From Geosiphon pyriformis (taxonomy: Eukaryota; Glomeromycota; Glomeromycetes; Archaeosporales; Geosiphonaceae), in contig JAAOMT010000591.1 of assembly GCA_016748015.1 (NCBI GenBank), positions 543,996 through 607,995 on the forward strand: a stretch of 64,000 bases of DNA, written 5' to 3'. This document shows, in pieces, positions 26,142 through 37,881 of this stretch. The first letter of the stretch is position 1; every line of letters begins with the position of its first letter. A program made the position numbers and the translations under genes. The notes under the pieces were generated by a model. It did no database searches. It was not told the origin of the DNA and worked only from the letters and a program-made list of their open reading frames with translations.

Positions 26142-26787
26142 TTATATTTGTTTTATTTTTTACTTTTTTATTTTTTATTATTGTTAATGCTTTATTGTTA
26201 TAATATTTGGCTCTTATAAATTTTTAGATCTTGCTGTTATAAAAATTGATATTCTATATAAGTATTATATTTAGTAAAAAAATTTTAAATATTGTTATTA
26301 TTACAAATATTAAAATTTAAATTATTTATTTGCTAATTACAAAGTGTCTTTACTTTTTTTTCAGATTATTTGTTAAGTTTTCTGTTGGCTTTAAGTTTTT
26401 TGTGTTGTTTTTAATTAATAATTAATCCTATGTTAAGGCTTTTATTCTTTTGGCTTTTTTTTATATTGCTTTTTTGGCTGTTTTTATTGCTAATTCTATT
26501 ATTAAGTTTAGATTAGATTTTTTAAAATCTTATATCTTAAGTTTGGTTGTTTTGATAAAATTTGTTATTAAGTTTATTAGTTTCTTAATTATTTTAATTA
26601 CTATTTTTTTAAATAAAAATACAGACAAAAAACTTCAGATAAAAAAAAATTTGTTTTTTATAAAAAATATTGTTAATAATTTTGCTAGTCTTTTAATTAA
26701 TGTTATTAAAAACTTTATATATCTTAAATCTGAAGTAAATTTTAGTAATATAGACTATAATAAAATATTAACTGTTATTACTTATAT
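26142..26787 (+). mobile_element. AT-decayed ORF1-type LINE relic, right part
   Basis: Continues the relic interrupted at 18347. Skipping A1 and one TTAT copy, the frame runs on: FKIN...IGNYICFIFYF aligns with FEIS...VGGHTCFIPHS of the half-LINE ORF. The zinc-knuckle region is recognisable as a degraded FKYCYYYKY against HHCYRC. Near 26505-26610 RLDFLKSYILSLVVLIKF aligns with RLASLETQLSELSLLIKS. Near 26740 the match ends about where the acidic tract of the intact ORF begins, and A2 starts at 26788. Confidence 0.85.
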
Positions 26788-27513
26788 TGTTATGGGTTGG
26801 AGTAACAAACTAATGAATAGTAAGAAAGAACAGGATTGTAGAGTGATGGAAATAATCAAAGGGAATTTCAACTTTAAAGAGCAAATTAAATGAGTATGAA
26901 TTCAATGTGCGAGATCAGTCTCATAAAATATCTCAGTCACTATTCTTTTTAAAGATAACTGGAGAATTTGAAAATAGAGGAATAGTCTGTACTGTCAACA
27001 AATGATCACACTTGGTATAATTCTATGCTTCACATTGGCACTCTTAGAATTCAATATCAAGTATCAGATGTGCTTTTTAGTCACATTTTATTCAATAATC
27101 TTCAAATACTTCATTTAATTGTTTCAGAAAAAAGCAGATAAATACCAACAAGAGATCTTTTATCCAAAAGATGTTCAGATACTTGAAGATAGAGAAAGAG
27201 AAATTAGCAATAAGAGAATGTTTGAGATAAAAGTTGTTTTATTATATTTCTTTGATTGTTGGGAACATACTTTTCTACAGCTAAAAGACTCATTGCTTAT
27301 ATAGCTATGAAAAGTGGTCAATGATTAGGTTAATAATCAGGTCAATAATCAGATCAATAATCAGGTCAACAGTCAGGTTATTGATCAGGTTAATGATCAG
27401 GTCAATAATCAGGTCAATGGTCAGGTCATTGATCAGGTCAATGATTACTATCTAAAAATAGGTTGGCTAATACATATAATAACTAATAAAAACTATGAGT
27501 TTCAACCATAATA
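26788..27513 (-). repeat. A2 3' LTR
   Basis: A 726-bp LTR on the minus strand. The start is mutated from ATAACA to ATAATA (plus-strand reading at 27508-27513). It carries about eleven 12-bp units at 27313-27446 and a TATATA box near 27297-27303. Confidence 0.85.
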
Positions 27514-27738
27514 TCATTCTTTCCAAAGAGATTGAGCTCCAGCAAAATCAAACTATTTATGGGATATTCTAATTGAAGGGTTTTATCTAACTCAAAACTA
27601 ACTAGTTTTTTAAAGTCTTTTGTGAATAAAATGTATAGTACTTGAGGTAAAATGAGCTTTGTATCCAAGAGACCAAATCTTTGTATAAGAGTTTTGGCTC
27701 TTCTGACAATGGTCAAAACTCTTGGGACATCCAACCAT
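27483..27738 (-). pseudogene. A2 ORF3, distal part
   Basis: The C-terminal half of the A2 extra ORF: DVPRVLTIVRRAKTLIQRFG, then LVSFELDKTLQLEYP and NSFY-like end at a TAG inside the LTR (27483-27485). It continues from 37882-38282 on the other side of element B. Confidence 0.8.
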
Positions 27739-28664
27739 TGTTACTCCTAGAATATAAAAAATATAGTATTATTAGTCAGTAGATATTAGCCAATCAGATG
27801 TAGATGTAATAAATGTGAAATTCCAAGATTTCTCTCAGAGGAATTGCAGAATTCCAGAAATTTCAGGATTCTCTAACAAGGAATCGCAGGATTCCAGAAT
27901 TCTAGGATTCCTCTCATTAGGAATTACAGGATTCCAGGAATTCCAGGATTCCTGTCGCAAGGAATTGAGGAATTGAAAAATCTCAAATATGTATATATAG
28001 CAGTAGTGTTAGAAACAGAAAAGACAGAATCAACACTAGGAATTCTTAGCTGAGTTACTACAATTCTCAAATAAATAATTATTCACTATATCAAATTCAT
28101 TCTTCACTATCAACACTTCATGTTAATAGTAACTGATGCTTAACCATACTGGAACAATAGCTCTTGATCACGGCTATTGACAGGATACTAACCTGCAAAT
28201 CGCCTTGGCTTATTTTTTATTTTTCTTTTATCTTTCTCTATTTTCTTTGTTGTCTACTAACTTGATTAAAGAATTTACTCTTGGAGGACTTACAGAGGAA
28301 TAAAACTTACTTAAAAAATACTTACTCTTGGAGAACTTATGGAGGAATAAACTTGCTTAAACAATACTTACTCTTGGAAGACTTACAGAGGAACTGATGT
28401 CAGGAAACAGCACTGGTATATACTTATGGAGGATATTATACCAGAAGAATTATCAACTATCCAGCTGAGCAAGCAATCAACAAAACTATGGTTTCAGAAA
28501 ACTACTAATAAACTGTTACCATTGAATCTCTGTTCATTATAGAAAGAACTCGATTGAAAAACCTTCAGATAAAATACCTTTAGATTATCATTATTACCAA
28601 TTACTTTGCACACCAAGTTACAGGTTTGTTATTCACTTAACACCCCAAAGACTCACCTGTAACA
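27739..28664 (+). repeat. B 5' LTR
   Basis: Contains an imperfect repeat block at about 27815-27975, rich in AGGAATTGCAGGATTCC-like units and the palindrome GGAATTCC. A TATATATAG TATA-like box follows near 27991-28000, and AATAAATAATT lies near 28070-28080. It ends at the AACA before the primer binding site. Confidence 0.92.
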
Positions 28665-28666
28665 TT

Positions 28667-28682
28667 TGGTGCTTCCTGTGAG
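28667..28682 (+). promoter_or_regulatory. Primer binding site of B
   Basis: TGGTGCTTCCTGTGAG directly after the LTR. It differs by one base from the family A site, suggesting both families use the same tRNA primer. The tRNA was not identified. Confidence 0.65.
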
Positions 28683-28726
28683 ATATAATTCTACAGAGAA
28701 CTAGTACCAACAAAAACAAACCAAAA

Positions 28727-30381
28727 GTGGCAGAATCAGAAAATATAGGAGCAAACCATTTAGGATTTGCAAAATCTTTGTTTCAATAATACAGCCAACA
28801 ATTAAGATTAAACAGTAATTATTACCCAGCCAAATCAGCCTTCAACTTCTATGTCAATGACAAAATTACTGAATGCTTAGGAAAAACAGTTAACATTGAA
28901 GCAGCAAGAAAAAACTTTTACACAAAATTATTTCAACACACCAACTTACCAAGAAACTATAGTTTTATACCAATAATCAGAAAAATCAACCAAACTATTG
29001 AAAGGTACACTCAACAACAATTTCCTATCACCTACACAGATAAAAGCAAAGGAAGGTTACAAACACCAGCAGTAACACCTAAAGAGATACAACTACTAAC
29101 TTAGAAGAAACAAAGAATTGAATTCTCACCATATTTATCATATCATTGCACACCCAGAAGCACTATCAATATTTCATCTGCAGATGCATTTACACTAAAC
29201 ACGACATCAACATTTGGACAATTCTCATTCCAAAGTAAACAAAAAAAAGCAGAGTTATTGGGACCATACGGTGAATATTTCGAGGAATTTAAATCGCAAT
29301 TACCAATGCCATCAGAAATTTGATCACTGCCATCTCCACCAGATTTTGGAATCTCTGATCTGTGGGAGGTAATGGAATTAGAAAAAAAGTAAAGAAGAAG
29401 AAACTGAGGATCAAGAATTCACTTACCAGAACCTGATCACTGAAAACCTGGAATTTGAAACCCCAAATCTTCAGAACCAGCAAAATTTAAATTCAGTAAA
29501 TTTGAAAGTTAAAACTCTGAATATTCAGACACCGCCAATTCAGAATAATCAAAACCCCGATCTAATTAATCAACCAAACTTACCTCTGGTAATCGTTATT
29601 GATCAACCACCAATTGATCTAATAGCTGAACCCATACAGCAGTTACTTCAACTACCACCTTAACAAAATCAACAACTGCTTTAACAGCCACCACAACCAC
29701 CCAACTTAGATCTAATGGCCTATACACCAATTGTGAAACTGGATAATTTCACCAGCAAAGAAGATGATGCTCAAGTATGGCTGAATGATGTGAAAAAAGC
29801 CATCGCAGCCAACAGATGAAATAACACCTGAGCAATACAAGCCATTCTCTATTTTCTCAAAGATACCGCTGATTCATGGTATCAGAGCTTGATCAATAAA
29901 CCACAAGACTTTAATGCTTTCAAAGTGGAATTCTTAAGATATTTCAGCAACAATAACAGTATTAACCGCCTAGTCAATACATTTACCACCATGAAGCAAA
30001 GAAAAACTGATGCAGTCACACGCACCAGAGATTTTGAATCAGCTGAGTTCGAAGCCAATCACGCCCAAGCTGTTAATTTAGTAATGAACAAATCATCTGA
30101 ATTGGACTCCAAATTGAAACAATTCAGTGATTTAATTAATCAGAAATTAAAAGGATACTTAGCTGACAATTGTGCAATTTATCAACCACCTCAATAATGC
30201 AGCAATTCAGGAAACTACAATCATTCCCAAAATCAAGTGTGTCTCTCAACATCGGCCAATTAGCAGTGGCAGCCAGAGATGCGTGTTTGCCACAACTGTG
30301 ATAAACAAGGGCACATCAGAGCAAACTGCAATGCTTATAACCACCAGCAATTGGGAAATCAATATAGAAACCCTGATCGCC
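28727..30381 (+). pseudogene. B gag, broken
   Basis: The reading frame starts at GTG 28727 (VAESENIGANHLGFAKSLF), probably a mutated ATG. A capsid-like region reads VKLDNFTSKEDDAQVWLNDV, YFLKDTADSWYQ and FLRYFSNNNSINRL (about 29725-29990), matching Retrotrans_gag proteins. A CX2CX4HX4C knuckle, CHNCDKQGHIRANC, is at 30288-30329. Numerous TAG, TAA and TGA codons interrupt it, many at positions where CAG, CAA or TGG is expected. Confidence 0.82.
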
Positions 30382-30889
30382 AATTTTAAACTCTGAGATA
30401 TCAACAAAATCAGGAACAATATCAAAACACTTATCTGCCAATAACACAGCAGCCAATTTACCAAGCATCAATATATCAGACTCCAGTTTATCAACTACAG
30501 CCACCAGCAATATATCAACCACAACCACCCATAATATATTAGCTGTAGCCACAAGTAATCTATCAACCCCAATTAATTTAGACACCACCCCAAAATTCAG
30601 TTAATATGACATCAGGCCACCCCAGACCTAGAAACACACAAAACTGGAAATTGGCGATAGTTGTCCACCAACTGATCTCCAGTTTTTCTAACTCACCATC
30701 AGGATTACATTCTTGGAATTCGGGTATTAGTGCCACCTAAAACCTGAATTCCCAGAACTATTTAAGTCTTCTGGTTACTCCAGAAGATGCCACCACCAAC
30801 AATTCGGAATCCAACCAACAACAAGCACTTACCAACAACATTCTACCAGCAACTGTCACCAATAACAAATTGCTTGTGGCCATCTTTTT

Positions 30890-31260
30890 TTTCGACTTGA
30901 AAGAAATGATCAAAATTCCGTTATTTAGTGGAACAGCTCTGGAAGAGAAGCTAATCACCACCATGTATATAGATGCCAAAATCAATGGTCACATCATCAA
31001 ACTGATCTTGAATATTGGATCAGCTGGCAGCATCATAACAAGGCAATTCATGAATCAATTAAGTCACTGAGTTGACCAAGCTGTCAGTGCAAGGATCATC
31101 ACAGCTAATGAAGCGATTAAAACTCCAATAGGCAAAATAGACAACCTACCTATTGAAATTAATGGCATCATGGTACCCATCAAAGTCCTTGTGATGGAAG
31201 CCACTCAGTACCAAGCTTTTGTTAGAAATGATTGACTATCCAAAACAAATGCCATACTCA
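30890..31260 (+). pseudogene. B retropepsin-like protease, active site lost
   Basis: The block MYIDAKINGHIIKLILNIGSAGSIITRQFM resembles a retropepsin beta-strand and loop, but the catalytic DSG is replaced by NIG (31011-31019). A later IKVLVMEATQYQAFVRND fits the second half of the fold. Stops at about 31069 and 31231. Confidence 0.72.
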
Positions 31261-31269
31261 ATTGGACAA

Positions 31270-32330
31270 TGCAAGAGCTCCAACTGAGCCAAAATGGTCA
31301 ACATACTCAAGCACCAACAGTATGTGGCCACTTTAAACCAACCAACTCGCAACCACTGATCGAACTTGAAAAGGAAACAAAAAAACCAACATGGGAAGCA
31401 TATCAGGTTTCGTGGGCTGACATCGACCACAATGAACTGCTACCCATACTCGTCTGAAACAAAGATGACCATGGAAAAAGAAAGCAGAAAGAAGAACATA
31501 CCTGGGAAACCACTATTGGCACTTGGATTGATGACAACCAAAATGAGTTGCCACCTACACTAAGTTGGGAAGAAAAAAAAAAGAGAAAGAAAAGAGAAGA
31601 CAACCTACCAAAAGAAATTGAATCAACAAAAGACACCACTAGTGGCTGGACAAGTTTGAACTCTGTCCATGAGCCACTGCCACAACCACCACACATACTG
31701 CTCAAATACAAAAATTGTGGAAAGAAACTCTCTTCCATGAGAGCTTGGGTCACACCAGACAAAAATCACTGAACGCAAACCCACTATTATTGTAAGCCTT
31801 GCCACCGCAAATGGTATGGCTATCCAAAAAGACAGGACAAGTGAGACAACAAACCATATCTTGCTTGCAGCAAACAGTTGCTTGACAAAGGAATGTAGAA
31901 CAACATTCCTGGTCAAGGAAAAATATGCAACACTTCATGTCAGTACACAATTCTCATCAATGACTGGGTGAGTCATGGTATGTCAATAACTGCCACTTGG
32001 CACTAAGCAATCTCTCGCCTGAACAGATACCCACATGATGAAGACAAGATCTGGCGGATGGCAAATGCCAAAGTAGAAGGTGCCACACCCAATAAAATCT
32101 TGGAAATCAAGAACAATCCTCCAAAACCAGTTAACATTATCCTAGTCCCCAACCCAGACACTTTTTTTAACATTGAGACCAACTCAGAAGACTTCCACAA
32201 ACATTATCAAAATTTAGCACCAACCAGAAAGGAACAGAAAGAGTGGTTAGCACAGCTAAATACTTGATTATGTGACCACTGTTTGATTCCATGTGACTTT
32301 TAATATTGTAATGAGTGTGATCTCATTTAC
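31270..32330 (+). pseudogene. B Cys-rich region between protease and dUTPase
   Basis: Contains repeated Trp-rich phrases (TWEAYQVSWADIDHNELLP, then WETTIGTWIDDNQNELPP and LSWEEKK). Paired Cys motifs follow that look like zinc ribbons: NCGKK near 31710, CKPCHRKWYGYP near 31790, and CDHCLIPCDF plus YCNECDLIYN near 32270-32330. Several stops. Not a standard part of Ty3/gypsy polyproteins; function unknown. Confidence 0.6.
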
Positions 32331-32345
32331 AATCTACTGATCTGC

Positions 32346-33584
32346 ATGATTTACATGATCCCAGAGGAAGAGAAACCAATCAGCAGCTGCACATTGGAAT
32401 CAGAATTACCGTTTGATCCCAATTTAAACTCCGACAATGACAACAACAAAAACACCAATTCCAGCTCCATTCAAATTGGCAATAACAACGACAATGATTC
32501 CAACTCAGATTCAAACTCTGATCCAAAATATGAACAATACATTGCACTGCCAGACCTCTCCAAAGAACAGGAGTTGAAATGGTATAGTGACAATAATAAA
32601 AATATCATGCCAGAACGTGCACACAATAATGATGCTGGATTTGATCTGAGGTATCCAGGAAAAAATGCCATCAAATTGGAACCACATTCATGCACCTACA
32701 TTGATTTGAAAATAGCACTGGAAATTTCAGCAACAACAATAGTCCAATTAGCATTTAGGAGTAGTTTAGCGAAAAGAGGAATTAATATAAGAGAAGGAAT
32801 AATTGATGCAGGATATGTAGAAAATATTATCACTATGCTACAAAATGATTCAGAAGAGGCCTATATAATAGAGCCCAATGAAAAGATAGCACAGGCAATA
32901 TTCCTGCCTCTGGTTAGAGTAGCTCAGTTAGTATTAGTGAGAAAGAGGAAGAAATTAAGAATAACAGTGAGAGAAATACAGGGATTTGGATTAACAGGTA
33001 GAGTAGATGTACCAGTCAATATGGCAGAAGAAGAAATTGTTGACCAAGGGGAAATTATCTCAACAGGTCAAACAATTTCTATTCCACCATATGGCCAGTA
33101 CATGATAGGGATAAAGCGGGAGGTAAAAAATCAGATTCAGATTTTTAAAGCAGAACCAACTCTCTGTAAATCAGGAGAGATTGGACTTATCAATTTCCAT
33201 ATACCAGCCAAAGATTACAGCCACATCAAAATACCCATCTACAATAACACAGGAAATGTCATAGTAATATCAGCTGGAACCACTATTGGATACTTAAGCA
33301 CTAAAATAGAGGATCAATCACCAAGCACCATTCCAGACTTTTCACAGCTTTGTGAATATGTTGATATCACATCACAAACAATATATGGACGAAGTGAATG
33401 TTATTTGCTCCAACCAGAACAATTGGAACAAATGAACATAGGAAACTTAGATCCACTCCAATGTATGCAACTTAAGATGTTGCTCAACAATTTCAATGAC
33501 ATCTTTGCTAGCAAAAACGAATTTGGCCAAACTGACATCATCCAGCATCAGATCAAGACTGGAGATGCAATGCCAATTAAATAA
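32346..33584 (+). pseudogene. B dUTPase domain and pol leader
   Basis: A 412-codon open segment of the broken pol. After an acidic Asn/Asp-rich linker, all five dUTPase motifs appear in order: DAGFDL (motif 1), RSSLAKRG (2), GIIDAGYVENI (3, with catalytic Asp and Tyr), PNEKIAQAIFLP (4) and a GFGLTGR version of the C-terminal GFGSTG (5). The fold hydrolyses dUTP. After it, a beta-rich segment (PPYGQYMIGIKREV, AGTTIGYL) leads to the RT through KTGDAMPIK and a TAA at 33582. The 33220-33300 part is related to the fragment at 44681-44751. Confidence 0.85.
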
Positions 33585-35990
33585 AGAGCATACAGAGTAC
33601 CACCAGCTAGCCACGAGATTATCCATCAAGAGATAAACCAAATGCTTGATAATAAGCTAATTCAGTCATCAATGAGCCCATGGTCATTACCAATGGTACT
33701 CGTCCAGAAAAAGAATGGGAAAATCCACTTTTGTGTGGATTATAGAAAACTCAATAGAATAACTCATGAAGATAGCTACCTCACTTCATGGATCCAAAAA
33801 CTATTTGATGCTTTCGGTGGAAACAAATGGTTTTCAACATTAGACCTGGACAGTAGTTACTGGCAAGTAGCCATGAATTCAGCCAACAAAGAAAAGACAG
33901 CATTCACCACCAGAGAAGAGAATTTTGAATTTGAAGTAATGCTATTTGGCTTAACCAACGCACCAGCCACTTTCCAATAGCTAATGGAAATTGTTTATAC
34001 TGGCTTATTGTGGAAATTAGTAGTTGTATACTTGGACAACACCAATGTATTCTTAAAAACATTTAATGATCATCTTCATTATCTTCAACAAGTATTCGAA
34101 AGACTAAGAAGAGCAGGACTAAAGTTAAATACAACAAAGTGTTTTTTCAGCAAAACAGAACTAAAATTTTTGGGACACATAGTCAGTAAAGACAGCATCA
34201 AAACAGATTCAAAAAAAATAGAAATAGTAAAGAACTTTCCAGTGCCAACCAATATGACAGAACTGAAATTATTCTTGGAATTTGCCAGCTACTATCGACA
34301 TTTTATCAAGAACTTTTCCAAGATAGCACAGCCATTCAATCAACTGTAAACCAAGAATACAAAATATGAATGAACAGAAAGTCAACAAAAAGCTTTTGAT
34401 ATTCTGAAAAGAAAATTCATTCAAGCTCCAGTACTGATCTATCCAGATTACAGCAAACTATTTATTATCACCACCGATGCATCTGGCCAAGCATTGGGAG
34501 CAGTACTATCTCAGAGAGGACCAGACGGCAGAGAACATCCAGTAACATATGCCAGCAGAGGTTTAACACCAGCCAAAAAGAACTATAGAACACCAGAACA
34601 AGAACACTTAACAATATACTGGGCAGTCATGAAATAGAAAGAATACTTGAGCCAGAAGTTTGAAATATACACAGATCACAAAGAATTAATATCACTTCAA
34701 AAACAAGAATTTGGAGATGGAAGACAGTCAAGATGAAAAATGGCACTCACACCATATAATTATACTATACATTATAAAAAGGGAAAAGACAATGGAAATG
34801 CTGATGGTTTGTTGTGAATGAAACAAATCTAAGAACATTTCAACCCAAAAATATAACAAAACCAGAACAATACCAATGAAAAATATAACAAAAAATGAAT
34901 ATACAAAAATATTAACAACTGCAACATTATATAAACACTCAACAGTTCAAGGAGAATTTATTTCAAATGGAACAAAAAAGTATCAAACAACAATCAAAAT
35001 ATTTTATCACTCACTAAAATATACTTTACCAGAAAAATAGAAGAGATCTAGATCAACCAACCAGAGTAATTACAGAGCCAGAAAAAGAGACAATATTATT
35101 TAACATGCACTCAAATCCAACAGCAGGACACTTTCACAAAGAAGCAACTATAGAAAAAACCAAAAAAAAATACTATTGGCCATCAATGTATCCAGACATC
35201 ATCCAATATGTTCAAAATTATGATGCTTGTCAGTAAAGAGGAGGTACAAAACTCAGTGAACCATTAAGACCAATCAAAGTGGGATTGATTTAGTCAGACC
35301 ATTAACAATCACCAGCGGAAAAAACAGGTACATAGCAGTAGCCATGGACTATCTCACTAAATGGCCAGAGGTGAAAGCAATTCAAAGAGTGGATGCAAAA
35401 TCCGTTGCTAAATTTGTTCATCAAGATTTAATTTGTCAACACGGATGTCCAAAGGAATTATTATCAGACCAAGAAACTCATTTTGTGAACAGAACATTAA
35501 CAGAATTGAGCCAAAGATTTGGAATTAAGAGACCACTATTATCACCATACCATCCACAAACCAATAAATTAGTCAAAAGATTCAACAGAACATTGTGTGA
35601 AGCAATAGCTAAGCTCAGCCAAGAAAACCAGAACGATTGGGATTTGTTGATACCATCAGTACTATTTGCTTATCGGACAATGAAGCAAGATACTATACAA
35701 GCAACATTATTTGAATTAGTATATAGTAGAACAACAACACTACCAGTAGAAATAGAAGTCAGTATATACCCAACCAAATCAATAACAGAAGAGAATTTCA
35801 AAAACACATTGTTGAAAAGAACATATGACTTAATAAAAACATTAGAAAACAAATGACGAAGAGCAGTTGATAACATACAAAAGTCACAAGAGAAACAAAA
35901 AGAAAGATATGATAACCAACTACTAGATAAACCAGTTAAATTCAAGATTGAAGACAAAGTACTACTACATCATACCAAAACGTAAAAACA
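33585..35990 (+). pseudogene. B reverse transcriptase, RNase H and integrase, broken
   Basis: The RT has FCVDYRKLNRIT and FSTLDLDSSYWQV but the catalytic box is YLDN (34029-34040), where YLDD is expected. RNase H shows TTDASGQALGAVLSQ and IYTDHKEL (about 34470-34800). The integrase zinc domain is at about 35095-35230 and the core has MDYLTKWPE and LLSDQETHF, with the third catalytic residue changed (TNKLVKRFN for TNGLVERFN, about 35562-35590). Stops are frequent, mostly at Gln and Trp codons. Confidence 0.88.
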
Positions 35991-36287
35991 ATAGAGTAGA
36001 AAATTTGACCCCAAATGGGACAGACTATTTCACATGGAAGAAATTCTAGGAAATAGAGCTTACAAATTAAGATTGAATAACAAAATCTTAATCAAAGCAG
36101 CATATGGAGATCGACTGAAATCATACCACCATATAGCATCATCATCTACCAGTAATATTCCACAATTAGAAGTACAGAGAATACTAGTCCAACCAAATGA
36201 GATTTCACGAGATCTAAAACCAATCATTATCATTAACAACAACATGTCTAATTGATTGACAAAAAAATATATAAGAACATAGTTGAC

Positions 36288-36938
36288 ATGACAGAAAAGA
36301 TCAGAAAAATGGAAATTACGGACAATATCCATTCACCTGCTCAACAAATTTTTCAATTAATTCAACACCAGGAAATAGAAATTACAATCAATCAACAAAT
36401 TATTTGTTACAAAAATATGGCAAAGATATCACAAAACAAAGCACAGAAAAGACTTGAAAATGTTGTTGACAAGATCATGACCAAGATAAAATTGGCCATA
36501 AAAGAACAACAAATAGTCGGATTACACCAAGAACTTACCAGAGAAACTTGGACTTAGTGAATGCAACAATTTCTGAAAAACTATTGTTATTTTCACTTGG
36601 AACAACATGTAAATATCCAGAATTTGTACACCGACAAAACAAAATGGTTATTTGACACAACAATACTGAAACAACTAAAACAATTTATGGGAAAAAACAA
36701 TCTAACCACACAAGCTTGAGCCATTTACCAGCTATATATGAGATTTCAAGACTGACCAGAAATCTTACTCAATACAGCAATGGATACAGTTACAAGTAAT
36801 CAATTGGGAAAAATGACCAACATCCAATTTGAAGAACTATAAACTAAAATAACACAAATAATACTCAAAAAAGAAGTTCAAAAAATAATTCAAGAAGGGG
36901 AATTAAAGGAATTAGATTTTGATGGAGCTCAATATTAA
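36288..36938 (+). pseudogene. B extra ORF after integrase, broken
   Basis: Frame starts MTEKIRKMEI and ends GAQY-TAA just before the 3' LTR. Highly charged, mostly helical in appearance (KISQNKAQKRLENVV; IILKKEVQKIIQEGEL). In-frame stops at 36555, about 36718, 36754 and 36841 fit Trp or Gln codons. No domain recognised. It occupies the same place as ORF3 in family A but I see no clear similarity. Confidence 0.55.
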
Positions 36939-36951
36939 AAAAAGGAAATAA

Positions 36952-37877
36952 TGTTACTCCTAGAATATAGGAAATATAGTATTATTAGTCAGTAGATATT
37001 AGCCAATCAGATGTAGACATAGTAAATGTAGAATTCCAAGATTCCTCTTAGAGGAATTGCAGGATTCCAAGAATTTCAGGATTCTCCAATAAAAAATTGC
37101 AGGATTCCAGAATTCCAGGATTTCTCTCATCAGGAATTGCAGGATTCCAGAAATTCCAGAATTCCTGTCGCAAGGAATTAAGGAATTGAAAAATCTCAAA
37201 TATGTATATATAGCAGTAGTGTTAGAAGCAGAAAAGACAAAATCAACACTAGGAATTCTTAGCTGAATTACCACAATCTTCAAATAAATAATTATTCACT
37301 ATATCAAATTCATTCTTCACTATCAACACTTTATGTTGATAGTAACTGATGCTTAACCATACTGGAACAATAGCTCTTGATTATGGCTATTGATGAGATA
37401 CTAACTTGCAAATCACCTTGGCTTATTTCTTATTTTTCTTTTATCTTTCTCTATTTTCTTTGTTGTCTACTAACTTGATTAAAGGATTTACTCTTAAAGG
37501 ACTTACAGAGGAATAAAACTTACTTAAAAAATATTTACTCTTGGAGAACTTATAGAGGAATAAACTTGCTTAAATAATACTTACTCTTGGAAAACTTACA
37601 GAGGAACTGATGTCAGGAAACAGTACTGGTATACACTTATGGAGGATATCATACCAAGAGAATCATCAATCATCCAGCTGAGCAAGCAATCGACAAAATT
37701 ACGGTTTCAGGAAACTACTGATAAACTGTTACCATTGAATCTCTGTCCATTATACAAAGAACTCAATTGGAAAACCTTCAGATAAAATATCTTCAGATTA
37801 TCATTGTCACCAATCACTTTGCACACCAAGTTACAGGTTTGTTATTCACTCAACACCCCAAAGACTTATCTGTAACA
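36952..37877 (+). repeat. B 3' LTR
   Basis: Preceded by an A/G-rich polypurine tract. Same length as the 5' LTR and no indels seen. Differences in the first 250 bp are all transitions. Confidence 0.92.
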
Positions 37878-37881
37878 CCGT

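Larger units (their letters stand above)
27739..37877 (+). mobile_element. LTR retrotransposon family B, with dUTPase domain
   Basis: LTRs of exactly 926 bp at 27739-28664 and 36952-37877 start TGTTA and end TAACA. A 4-bp target duplication, CCAT on the left and CCGT on the right, has one CpG-to-CpA change. It lies inside ORF3 of A2. The order is gag, zinc knuckle, protease, Cys-rich region, dUTPase, RT, RNase H, integrase, extra ORF: a Ty3/gypsy layout with added domains. Many stops and active-site changes make it inactive. Confidence 0.94.
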
